DNA from: Aurantibacter_A sp965215845
Lineage (GTDB): Bacteria; Bacteroidota; Bacteroidia; Flavobacteriales; Flavobacteriaceae
Length of the DNA: 64,000 nucleotides
Assembly: GCA_965215845.1 (NCBI GenBank)
Contig: CBDCEL010000004.1
Location: 2,170,001 to 2,234,000, forward strand
Reading direction: 5' to 3'
Under the pieces are notes generated by a model that saw only the letters and a program-made list of their open reading frames with translations, made no database searches and was not told where the DNA came from. The position numbers and the translations under genes were made by a program. Positions 17,701 to 25,543 of this stretch are shown piece by piece. Each line of letters opens with the position of its first letter. The stretch's first letter is position 1.

Positions 17701-18094
17701 CGATGTTCTTTAGTTTTTCAATGGAAATTTCAAAGACATCGGCATATTTTTGAAGTAATTTGTTGTTCAGCTTCTTGAACACTGAGGGCTTGAAATGTCT
17801 TTTGACGCGCCATTTCCAAAGGCCAACATAACTGGCCAGTGTCGGAGGGTCCATTTTATGCAGTTCCATATAATATTCAATGGGGCTGGTCTTATTTTCA
17901 AGAACCCGTTTTTTCGCATCTTCGACTCTTTCCTCGATTTCTTGAATAGCATTGTCAAGGGCAATGGTCTTGGGTTTCCAACCGGTGCTTAGTTCGGTGA
18001 CATATTCGCCGTTTTCGTCTACGGCATAAATCATATCCTTGATATTTGCCGAAGCGAGATTGCTTTCGTCTTGCGGTACCTCTTCCTTCTTCAT
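17693..18094 (-). CDS. Conserved hypothetical protein of the pigment cluster
   Basis: A 133-aa soluble, mostly helical protein without signal peptide or membrane segment. It has a likely helix rich in Glu/Lys (IQEIEERVEDAKKRVLE) and a basic C-terminal part with conserved-looking Trp residues (VGLWKWRVKRHFKP). I do not recognise a family. It starts directly after the stop of the hot-dog gene and overlaps the BtrH-like gene, so all three are likely made together; it could be a small partner or adaptor of either. Confidence 0.7.
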   Translation of the reverse strand: MKKEEVPQDESNLASANIKDMIYAVDENGEYVTELSTGWKPKTIALDNAIQEIEERVEDAKKRVLENKTSPIEYYMELHKMDPPTLASYVGLWKWRVKRHFKPSVFKKLNNKLLQKYADVFEISIEKLKNIDA

Positions 18095-18550
18095 CTAGAC
18101 TTCGTGAATCAAAAAATTTAAGGTACAATCTACGATTAAATCATCATTCTTAAAAGAGGAGCAACTTATGGTACAAATACTGAGGTCATCCCCGTCATAG
18201 CGAGATACCAATTTGGCCTTGCTTGTCAGCGTATCGCCAACTTCGGGAAGCTTATGAATAACGGCCTTCTTTATGGCACTGATATAACCGACCAATTTAT
18301 TGCTAGTGCCTTCGAGGTCATCAAGGTCAAAATAACTTTGTCCTACAATGGCAGAAGAGGTTTGGGCGGCATTTTCTATAATCCCGGTTTCTGACAACTG
18401 ATTGTTTTTCACGAAGACACAGTCAGAAGTTATTTCGAATTCTGTAACAACCGACTCTTTGTCGATATAAGGCATATTACTTACCAATAACAAAGGTGGG
18501 CGATGTGGTAGAAATTTTTTTATATCGATTATGCCCTGAGGTCTTTCCAT
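18095..18550 (-). CDS. Hot-dog fold 3-hydroxyacyl-ACP dehydratase-like protein
   Basis: A 151-aa hot-dog domain with FLPHRPPLLLV (His16) at the start and a later ETGIIENAAQTSSAI helix with the Glu/Gln pattern of FabA/FabZ-type dehydratases. It resembles the dehydratase proteins of aryl polyene clusters. It lies 4 bases downstream of a second hot-dog gene; such pairs can form heterodimers. Expected role is making trans double bonds during polyene elongation. Confidence 0.82.
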   Translation of the reverse strand: MERPQGIIDIKKFLPHRPPLLLVSNMPYIDKESVVTEFEITSDCVFVKNNQLSETGIIENAAQTSSAIVGQSYFDLDDLEGTSNKLVGYISAIKKAVIHKLPEVGDTLTSKAKLVSRYDGDDLSICTISCSSFKNDDLIVDCTLNFLIHEV

Positions 18551-18554
18551 ACGG

Positions 18555-18992
18555 TTATTTTGCCAGTGCCGTTTTCATTTCACCTTGGGCGATCAGTCTC
18601 CCATTACATTCAATGGTTGCCGAAACCAAAGTCACATCCAATATATCATGAAGAATATTGACAGTGGTCGTCAATTTCTGATCGACCTGGGGTAGGTCAA
18701 AGACCTGTACTTTTTTCATCGCTCCAATATATCCTGCGGGGGCTGGAAGCCCTTTCAAAAAGTATGAATATCCCTTGTGCAATGCAATGGTCTGAGCCAT
18801 ATTCTCTATCAAGCCCGGAGCATGAAAAAGATTATTTTTCGAGAATAGATTATCCATAGGGATTCTAAAGCCTGAAATAATTTTATCCTCTGAAAAATAC
18901 TGTAGACTGTCGACCATAACGAACGGATGCCGCTGCGGAATCAAATTCCCGATTGCATCCTCGTCCGTTAAAGGGGTTTTGAGTAAATTCAT
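18555..18992 (-). CDS. Hot-dog fold dehydratase-like protein, second of a pair
   Basis: A 145-aa single hot-dog domain with IPQRHPFVMVD (His22) and APGLIENMAQTIALH as the core helix with the Glu. The pattern is FabZ-like. It begins immediately after the darB stop codon, and the other hot-dog gene follows after 4 bases. Likely works with the FabG-like reductase and the ketosynthases on ACP-bound chains; which of the two hot-dog proteins is catalytic cannot be decided by eye. Confidence 0.82.
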   Translation of the reverse strand: MNLLKTPLTDEDAIGNLIPQRHPFVMVDSLQYFSEDKIISGFRIPMDNLFSKNNLFHAPGLIENMAQTIALHKGYSYFLKGLPAPAGYIGAMKKVQVFDLPQVDQKLTTTVNILHDILDVTLVSATIECNGRLIAQGEMKTALAK

Positions 18993-20126
18993 TTAGCATA
19001 CCGTCAAATATGCATAAGTATATGAAAAACGGGCACTTTCGGGTACGTGCAGAAGTATTTTCTCTCCCTTTTTCAATCGCCCGGAGTTTACCAGATCTTC
19101 CAACATTACATAAATCGAGGCGGCCCCGACATTACCGACTTTTTCAAGATTAAGAAACCACTTCTCCCAAGGCATTTCCACTTCTTGACGCTTCAACTCA
19201 TCATAAAGCCGTTCCTTAAAATAATAGGAAGAAATATGGGGTAGGTAATAATCAATGTCATCAGGAGTAATATCGTGTTTCGACATTGCTTTTTTTAAGC
19301 TGTCGACACCCTTGACCAAAATATTGCCCGACAATAATTTTACATCCTGCTTCATAGCAAAAAGTGACTTTTTGCCCCAAAGCTCCGAGGGATACTCACT
19401 CCAAGGTTTTAGATGTCCATTTTCCAATTTGTCACCCCCTGCATACATACAGGTTTCCATCTCGAAGGCATAAGAATAGCCTTCCATCCATTCGATTTTC
19501 AAAGGGGTATTTCCTTTGGGTTCACTTTCTAGGAGCAAGGCTCCCGAACCATCGGAAAGCATCCACCTTAAAAATTCCTTGTCAAAGGCAAGGATAGGAT
19601 TTTCCTCGAGTTCTTTCAGATGCTCGACCTCATCTTCGAACACATCTGATTTCATCCATGAAGAAGTTCGTTCAGACCCTGTGCAGACGGCATTTTTCTT
19701 CAATCCTGATCCCACTGAAAGATAGCCATATTTAAGAGCGTTCATTCCCGAACAACAGGCTCCGGAAGGAGAATTGATTTCCATATTCCCATTTTTCAGG
19801 AACCCGTGCACCATCGATGCATGGGAAGGCAAAATCTGATCGGGACTCGAAGTGCCACATGACAGAAGTTCAATATCTTTTGTAGTAAAATCTTCGTCAC
19901 AAAGCCGTTCGACCGCCTCCTTGGTCAGTTGGGCGTTATTGTGGGTTACCTCACCGTTCTTATCAATGGCATAGTATCGATTGGTAATCTTATTATTGCG
20001 CAGAACTATTCTTCTTGCCTTGGATGTTCTACCATCGATGGCCCCGAGCTTTTCCTCCATTTCATCGTTGCCAACCGGGTCGTTGGGTAGAAACTTCGCT
20101 ATTCTCGTTATAAATACATCCTTCAT
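18993..20126 (-). CDS. darB: DarB-like beta-ketoacyl synthase III, dialkylresorcinol biosynthesis
   Basis: A 377-aa KAS III-type synthase with active-site Cys in SGACCSG (~124), His in LPHISS, and Asn in VGNVGAAS, the FabH-like triad. DarB condenses two fatty-acyl-derived units, one being a beta-ketoacyl thioester, to the ring precursor of 2,5-dialkylresorcinols; DarA then closes and aromatises it. The adjacent darA-like gene makes this assignment strong. The ATG at 20126 overlaps the darA stop by one base (TGATG); the TTG one codon upstream is less likely. Confidence 0.9.
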   Translation of the reverse strand: MKDVFITRIAKFLPNDPVGNDEMEEKLGAIDGRTSKARRIVLRNNKITNRYYAIDKNGEVTHNNAQLTKEAVERLCDEDFTTKDIELLSCGTSSPDQILPSHASMVHGFLKNGNMEINSPSGACCSGMNALKYGYLSVGSGLKKNAVCTGSERTSSWMKSDVFEDEVEHLKELEENPILAFDKEFLRWMLSDGSGALLLESEPKGNTPLKIEWMEGYSYAFEMETCMYAGGDKLENGHLKPWSEYPSELWGKKSLFAMKQDVKLLSGNILVKGVDSLKKAMSKHDITPDDIDYYLPHISSYYFKERLYDELKRQEVEMPWEKWFLNLEKVGNVGAASIYVMLEDLVNSGRLKKGEKILLHVPESARFSYTYAYLTVC

Positions 20127-21052
20127 CAATTCTCCTTTAGTCCCACGGAAGAATAATATGCTTTTTCCCTATTCCTCTTTTGGCTCATGGGCAAATAAGT
20201 CAGCAAAAATACAACAAAAACTATTGGTGCTATTACCCAGATGGCAAATTGCAAATAATATTTGAATATCCTGATCCATTTCAACCTTTTGGGTTCGCCG
20301 GGGCCACCTTTCTTAATAAGATGATTGGCCCATTTCGAGAAAATTACATTACCTCGCTCATCTGTTCGTACCAAATACGGATTAATGTCAACACTTTTAA
20401 GGCCAACCAATTTTTTCTGCAGATTAGAGAAGTCACCCGATAATAGGGCGTCTCTTATGGGTGGGCCGAATCTCTTGGCTTCGGCAATGTCATGGTCTGA
20501 CACCCCAGGTTTTGGAAAGAAGCCCAAATAGCGATCTTTTTTCCCTGAAAACATCCAATGGGAAATGGTTATTACACTGATGTGGTTGACATGGCGATCC
20601 ACCAGCGCAATATGGCCTACGAGATTTGCCCCAGCCGTTTTTAGTAAACGTTTTACTTTCTCCTGGGCCTGTAGCCACATATTTCGACAGCCCAAGACCG
20701 TTATCACAGGGGTGTCTTTCAATAATTTTTTGGCGTATTCCGATTTTAAAAAGGAATTAATTGGGACGGATGGCGTCAAAAACCAGACCTGATAGCCCAA
20801 GATGACCAAGTCGTATTTCTTGTTCAGCATTTCCTGTTTCGGCGGGTGAAAATCCGAAGGGATTTGTAGAAAGGTTTCCGGGAAAATATCATAAAAGTTC
20901 TTTTGCTTCCATGGAAATTCGAATTCAGGGTCCGGTTCGACCTTATAATAAGCGATATTGATGTCATCCCCTTTGATTGGGTCGAGAATATTTTCGATAA
21001 TATCGAAAAGTTGTCCGGTTTGGGTGTAATATATGACTAGTACTTCCTTCAT
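20126..21052 (-). CDS. darA: DarA-like dialkylresorcinol condensing enzyme (aromatase/cyclase)
   Basis: A 308-aa protein with a flavodoxin-like N-terminus (VIYYTQTGQLFDI, later DLVILGYQVWFLTPSVPINSF) and a C-terminal membrane segment (about residues 265-287). This is the architecture of DarA, the cyclase/aromatase that works with DarB to make dialkylresorcinols, the alcohol half of flexirubins. The hydrophobic C-terminus suggests anchoring at the inner membrane, where the lipid-like product would accumulate. Gene order acyltransferase-darA-darB-hot-dog is tightly packed (1 base between the acyltransferase stop and the darA start). Confidence 0.9.
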   Translation of the reverse strand: MKEVLVIYYTQTGQLFDIIENILDPIKGDDINIAYYKVEPDPEFEFPWKQKNFYDIFPETFLQIPSDFHPPKQEMLNKKYDLVILGYQVWFLTPSVPINSFLKSEYAKKLLKDTPVITVLGCRNMWLQAQEKVKRLLKTAGANLVGHIALVDRHVNHISVITISHWMFSGKKDRYLGFFPKPGVSDHDIAEAKRFGPPIRDALLSGDFSNLQKKLVGLKSVDINPYLVRTDERGNVIFSKWANHLIKKGGPGEPKRLKWIRIFKYYLQFAIWVIAPIVFVVFLLTYLPMSQKRNREKAYYSSVGLKEN

Positions 21053-21053
21053 A

Positions 21054-21938
21054 TTAGCTGTAGTCTTCCCAGAAATCGTAATAATTGAACCATTGCAGCG
21101 GATATTTATCCAACACCCATTCCATGCTTTGACAATACTCCTTTAACAATCCTTGAGCGTCACGGGCCTTTGCCTCGGCCTGTCTCGCATAGAGCTCGTA
21201 GTTTCTCTTTTCGCCCTTCATGACATAGACAAATAGTACGGGGACACCCAGTCGTGAGGCCAATCGAAATGGTCCCAAAGGAAATTTGGCCGGAGCACCC
21301 ATAAAGTTTTCGGTCAAATATTTGCTGCCCGGTAAAAAGCGATCACCCGTAATAACTACCAGTCCGCCTTTTTCAAGCGCGGTATGGATTTCAAATATAT
21401 GCGACATGTCTTCCTTGACCAAAATCAATTCAAGGGTCGTGTCCATGGCCATTTGTGCCAGATAGTCTTGAATGACTTCTTGTTCGGCCTCGGTGGTGAC
21501 CATGCTGATTTTCGAAATGTTATACCGATTTTCCAAGAAATAGTGTGAAATCTCGAAATTACCGACGTGGCCACTGATCAGTATGCCACCCTGTTTTTTC
21601 ATTAAGAGGTTGTCGATTTTCTCGATTCCGTCATGCGTATAATGAAAAAGTTCTCGGTGCCCTGTAGAAACGGTTACCCGATCAGAGAGTGTCTGGCCGA
21701 GCTTGTAATAATTCTTGTAAATACTGATAATACTTTTAAATCGGGAATAGCCGAGCCTTTTTCTAAAGTATTGATAAATGGCCTTTGAGCCTTTCCAGGA
21801 AAATAAAAAGTAATAGAGTACAATGGAATGGAGTAGTAGGTAAGCAGCATTGATGCCGAAGTTCTTGAGAACGAAAATATAGATTTTATATCCTAAAAGT
21901 GTGCCTTTGGATTTTTTCCCTTTCCATTCGGTCGCCAT
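21054..21938 (-). CDS. LpxL/HtrB-like lysophospholipid/lipid A acyltransferase family protein
   Basis: A 294-aa protein with an N-terminal membrane helix (LLLHSIVLYYFLF) and the HX4E catalytic motif in SGHVGNFEIS, followed by ITGDRFLPGS. These enzymes transfer acyl groups from acyl-ACP to hydroxyls. In aryl polyene systems homologues are thought to attach the polyene acid to its lipid or alcohol partner. It lies between an ACP gene and darA, so it is a strong candidate for esterifying the dialkylresorcinol with the polyene. Confidence 0.87.
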   Translation of the reverse strand: MATEWKGKKSKGTLLGYKIYIFVLKNFGINAAYLLLHSIVLYYFLFSWKGSKAIYQYFRKRLGYSRFKSIISIYKNYYKLGQTLSDRVTVSTGHRELFHYTHDGIEKIDNLLMKKQGGILISGHVGNFEISHYFLENRYNISKISMVTTEAEQEVIQDYLAQMAMDTTLELILVKEDMSHIFEIHTALEKGGLVVITGDRFLPGSKYLTENFMGAPAKFPLGPFRLASRLGVPVLFVYVMKGEKRNYELYARQAEAKARDAQGLLKEYCQSMEWVLDKYPLQWFNYYDFWEDYS

Positions 21939-21947
21939 TATCTGATG

Positions 21948-22199
21948 TTAGGCAAGTTTTCGCTCGATAAGATCATAGAAGTCTTGAAGGGTCTCAATGT
22001 TCACGAAGTCTTCTCCCACCAATTTTACCCCAAAATTACTTTCGACGGCGACGACAAGGTCAACGAAGTCAAGACTGTCAAGCTCCAGGGCATCTTTTAA
22101 GTTTGCTCCGGGCGCAATCTCCTCTTCATCAACTTCGAATTCTTCAACAAGAAAGTCGTCTATCTTTTCAATTATAACATCTTTGGTCATCTCAATCAT
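21948..22199 (-). CDS. Acyl carrier protein (second)
   Basis: An 83-aa acidic protein with the phosphopantetheine site LELDSLDFVDL (Ser42). The first four codons MIEM offer two starts. It follows a 155-base gap after the FabF-like gene and lies 9 bases before the LpxL-like acyltransferase, which suggests that it presents the finished acyl chain to that enzyme. The preceding gap contains a GGTGTT/AACACC inverted repeat but no clear promoter. Confidence 0.92.
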   Translation of the reverse strand: MIEMTKDVIIEKIDDFLVEEFEVDEEEIAPGANLKDALELDSLDFVDLVVAVESNFGVKLVGEDFVNIETLQDFYDLIERKLA

Positions 22200-22354
22200 A
22201 GTCTTTGGTTAATCATAAACCAACGTAAAACCTGCCGTATCTATTGTTCACAGTGGCGGTTAATGGAAGATTCCAAAATCACGGGTGTTCAACAATTTTG
22301 TTTTACCACAACACCTAAAATCTGTTAGCCTCCTATGCATTAAATACAATTGAC

Positions 22355-23578
22355 CTAACGCTGGTATTTTTTTATGATCAACGCCGAGTTTGTACCTCCA
22401 AACCCGAACGAATTGGACAAAAATACGTCAATTTTTTTATCAATTGTTTTCTTGGCGATGTTTAATTTGGCGGAATCCTCATCCGGATTTTCCAAATTTA
22501 TGTTGGGCGCGACGAAAGAATTTTGCATCATCAGCATGGAATAAACGATTTCACTTGCCCCCGCCATCCAACATTCGTGTCCGGTCATTGATTTTGTTGA
22601 ACTCACCAGCGGTCTACTTTCACCAAACACCGTATGGATTGCTTTTGCCTCATTAGCGTCTCCGACCGGGGTCGAAGTGGCATGGGCATTGACATAATCT
22701 ATTTTTGAGGCATCAATTTTGGCATCTTCCAAGGCTCTTCGCATGGCCAAGGCCGGGCCTTCTGCATTTGGGGTGGAAATGTGCTCGCCATTCGATGAAA
22801 AACCATAACCGATGACTTCGGCTAAAATGGGTGCACCTCGCCCGATAGCCGACTCGTAGCTTTCAAGAATTATTGTGGCCGCTCCTCCACTAGGTACGAG
22901 TCCGTCACGATCCTTGTCAAAGGGCTTTGAAGCTTTCGTCGGATTTTCGACATTGACCGCAAACACCCCAAGACCATCGAAACTTGCCATGGCGTAGTGG
23001 TTGATTTCTTGCGCCCCACCGGCAATTATACAATCTTGCAAACCGCTTTTGATCAAATGATAGGCCATGCCAACGGAATGCGATCCGCTGGCGCAGGCAG
23101 CACTGATTGTAAAATTGACCCCTCTGAGCTTAAAGAGCGTCGCTAGGTTCATTGTAACGGTGGAGTTCATGGCCTTGAAAATGGCGCCTGAACCGACCAA
23201 AGTGGTATCACCTTTTTCACGAATCTTATCAATTGATTCTACAACCTCCCTGGCAGTACTATCATTGCCGTACAGAATGCCCACTTCGTTTTCATCGAGA
23301 AAGCCCTGATCGATTTTTGCGCCCGTAAGGGCTTCGACGGTAGCGAGATAGGCGTATTTTGCCTCTTGGCCCATACTTACCCGTTGCCTTCTTGAAAGCA
23401 ATGGTTTCAGATTAGGCTCGGGGACCATACCCGTCAGCGGTGAGCGATAGCCAAAATCGGCACGAGTTTGGTCAAAGACAATTCCCGACTTTCCGGCATA
23501 CAGCGAATCTTTGACTTCGACAAGATTTTTGCCGATGCAGGAATAGATTCCCATACCCGTAATTACCACTCTCCTCAT
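22355..23578 (-). CDS. Beta-ketoacyl-ACP synthase (FabF-like)
   Basis: A 407-aa condensing enzyme with SAACASG (Cys162), NAHATSTPVGD and a second His in the MTGHECWMAGASE region. NAHAT in place of NAHGT and the Glu-Cys following the His are features of the aryl polyene subgroup rather than housekeeping FabF. It probably extends the polyene or makes the first condensation onto the hydroxycinnamoyl starter. A 49-base spacer separates it from the upstream fabG-like gene. Confidence 0.88.
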   Translation of the reverse strand: MRRVVITGMGIYSCIGKNLVEVKDSLYAGKSGIVFDQTRADFGYRSPLTGMVPEPNLKPLLSRRQRVSMGQEAKYAYLATVEALTGAKIDQGFLDENEVGILYGNDSTAREVVESIDKIREKGDTTLVGSGAIFKAMNSTVTMNLATLFKLRGVNFTISAACASGSHSVGMAYHLIKSGLQDCIIAGGAQEINHYAMASFDGLGVFAVNVENPTKASKPFDKDRDGLVPSGGAATIILESYESAIGRGAPILAEVIGYGFSSNGEHISTPNAEGPALAMRRALEDAKIDASKIDYVNAHATSTPVGDANEAKAIHTVFGESRPLVSSTKSMTGHECWMAGASEIVYSMLMMQNSFVAPNINLENPDEDSAKLNIAKKTIDKKIDVFLSNSFGFGGTNSALIIKKYQR

Positions 23579-23627
23579 TGTATCTCAAAAGTTATTTGGA
23601 ACAGGAAATTAAATTTAAGAAAAGTCG

Positions 23628-24383
23628 CTAAGAATAAATACCTCCATTGATGTTTATGACCTCGCCCGTAATATAGGATGATTTTTTGGAGGCCAAGAAA
23701 GAAACGATATGTGCTACCTCTTCAGCGGTTCCAAATCGATTGGCCGGTATCATTTTTTTCAACTCTTTTTCGTCAAGTTCGGCAGTCATATCACTCCTGA
23801 TAAAACCTGGAGCTACGGCATTGACGGTGATATTTCTTTTGGCCACTTCTTGCGCGAGGGCTTTGGTGGCCCCGATAACCGCACCTTTGGCAGCGGAATA
23901 GTTCGTCTGCCCGGGAGTTCCCTTTAGACCGGAAACCGAAACCATATTGATAATCCGGCCGTATTTATTGACCAAAAGCTTTTGAATCAGGGCATTGGTA
24001 ACATTATAAAAACCATTAAGGCTGGTATCGATGACTTTTGACCAATCTTCAGGTGGCATCCACATGAAAAGACCATCTTTGGTAATGCCGGCATTATTGA
24101 TGATTACTTCGATTATGGCCTCTTTGTTTTTTTCTTGCCACGCTTCCAAAACAGATTTCACTTTCTCTGACTCCGTTACATTGAACTGAAGTGATTCGCC
24201 TTTTCCACCGGCCTCTTTGACCAGTTTTAGAGTTTCGTTCGCGGCTTCCTTATTGCCGTTATAGTTAATCAAAAGATGATAGTCTAAATCCCTTGCCAAC
24301 TGCACGCAAATTGCTCGACCAATACCACGGGAACCACCTGTGACCAATGCGTATTTCTGCTTTTCTCCTTTTTTGTCCTCCAT
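23628..24383 (-). CDS. fabG: 3-oxoacyl-ACP reductase (FabG-like SDR)
   Basis: A 251-aa short-chain dehydrogenase with TGGSRGIG for NADPH binding, INNAGIT, and the catalytic Ser149, Tyr162 and Lys166 (NYSAAKG). It reduces beta-ketoacyl-ACP to 3-hydroxyacyl-ACP, which the hot-dog proteins dehydrate. As the only reductase of this type in the operon, and with no enoyl reductase in sight, it fits a pathway that keeps each double bond and so builds a conjugated polyene. Confidence 0.88.
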   Translation of the reverse strand: MEDKKGEKQKYALVTGGSRGIGRAICVQLARDLDYHLLINYNGNKEAANETLKLVKEAGGKGESLQFNVTESEKVKSVLEAWQEKNKEAIIEVIINNAGITKDGLFMWMPPEDWSKVIDTSLNGFYNVTNALIQKLLVNKYGRIINMVSVSGLKGTPGQTNYSAAKGAVIGATKALAQEVAKRNITVNAVAPGFIRSDMTAELDEKELKKMIPANRFGTAEEVAHIVSFLASKKSSYITGEVININGGIYS

Positions 24384-24401
24384 TAAAAATCTTCCAACAA
24401 A

Positions 24402-25532
24402 CTAGTTGGCCTTTGAAAAGTTCTCAGCGTTCTTATACCATTTATCTCCCAATAGCTTTCCTTCTTTATTGATAAAGCCCCAACCTTTTTTGGTCTTTAC
24501 CCTCGCGATGCCATTTTTAAAGCCTTTTTCGGCATTTCTTTTCAGAAAGGAAAATCCGGCCGAAATATCATATTCCATCGGAATTACAAGTTTTCCCGTC
24601 TTGTCTACAAAGCCCCAAAGCTTTTCCTTTACCGGAGCCAGGCCATCATCTGAGAATGTCTCGGCATCTTTGTATTGAAAATCAATGACTTGCTCACCTT
24701 TCTCATTGACATAGCCCCATTTTTTGTTCTGCATAACAGGTGCCAGCCCATTGGAAAATGCACGGGCCTTATCGAAAGAGGGCTTGATGACCCATTTGCC
24801 CTGATTGTCGATATACCCAATTTTATCCCCTTGTTTGGCATAGGTCAGGGTCGAACTGGATTTAAAATCCCAAATTTTGTCAGCACCCGGTACTGCTGTG
24901 AACTTTCCGTCAACAAAAATGCCAAAATCACTTCCTTTTTTGCCCCACACTCCATTTTTGTTGTAAGTGCCGATTTCTTCGTATTCTGCCGGTATGACGG
25001 TTTCGCCCTTAGTATTTAGCAAACCCCAAGAGTCTTCTCCCTTTCTAAATTTGGCATGCCCGTCCCAGAACTTTTTGATTTCATCATGGGTGGGTTCAAG
25101 GATTAACTTTCCGTCGGTTCCAAGAAGCCCAATTTGTTCTCCCCTTCGATATATGGCAACCCCATCGTTAAAGCTCAAAAATTTGTCAGGTGCCTCAATT
25201 TCCAAGGCTTGGCCCGATTTGTCGATATAGTGCCATTGATCATCTTTTGAAACAAGAGCTAGTCCCGAATTAAAGGCTCTGACCTTATCGTACTGGGGTT
25301 CAAGTACCCATTTGCCAGAGGTGTCGATGTATCCCCATTTTTTACCTTCTTGGGCAGCGGCCAATCCGTTTGAAAAACTTGCCGCTTTTTTGAAATCGGT
25401 CTCCAAAACATAATTGCCAGAAGTGTCTATAAATCCGACCTTGCCATCTTCGACGACCAAGGCCAATTCTTGGGCAGCGGTCGAAACGATGCCCAATAAC
25501 ATAATCAGCATTAAAATAGATTTTGTTTTCAT
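24402..25532 (-). CDS. Secreted WG-repeat protein
   Basis: A 376-aa protein with a signal peptide (cut near STAAQ) and about ten tandem WG repeats, each ~30 residues with cores such as KWGYIDTSGKWV and GWGFINKEGKL. WG repeats fold as beta structures and are common in Bacteroidota envelope proteins of unknown job. It is encoded 11 bases downstream of the tyrosine ammonia-lyase gene and 18 bases upstream of fabG, so it is transcribed with the pathway although it has no enzymatic signature. A scaffold or ligand-binding role in the periplasm is a guess. Confidence 0.85.
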   Translation of the reverse strand: MKTKSILMLIMLLGIVSTAAQELALVVEDGKVGFIDTSGNYVLETDFKKAASFSNGLAAAQEGKKWGYIDTSGKWVLEPQYDKVRAFNSGLALVSKDDQWHYIDKSGQALEIEAPDKFLSFNDGVAIYRRGEQIGLLGTDGKLILEPTHDEIKKFWDGHAKFRKGEDSWGLLNTKGETVIPAEYEEIGTYNKNGVWGKKGSDFGIFVDGKFTAVPGADKIWDFKSSSTLTYAKQGDKIGYIDNQGKWVIKPSFDKARAFSNGLAPVMQNKKWGYVNEKGEQVIDFQYKDAETFSDDGLAPVKEKLWGFVDKTGKLVIPMEYDISAGFSFLKRNAEKGFKNGIARVKTKKGWGFINKEGKLLGDKWYKNAENFSKAN

Positions 25533-25543
25533 CTTTAGAAATT

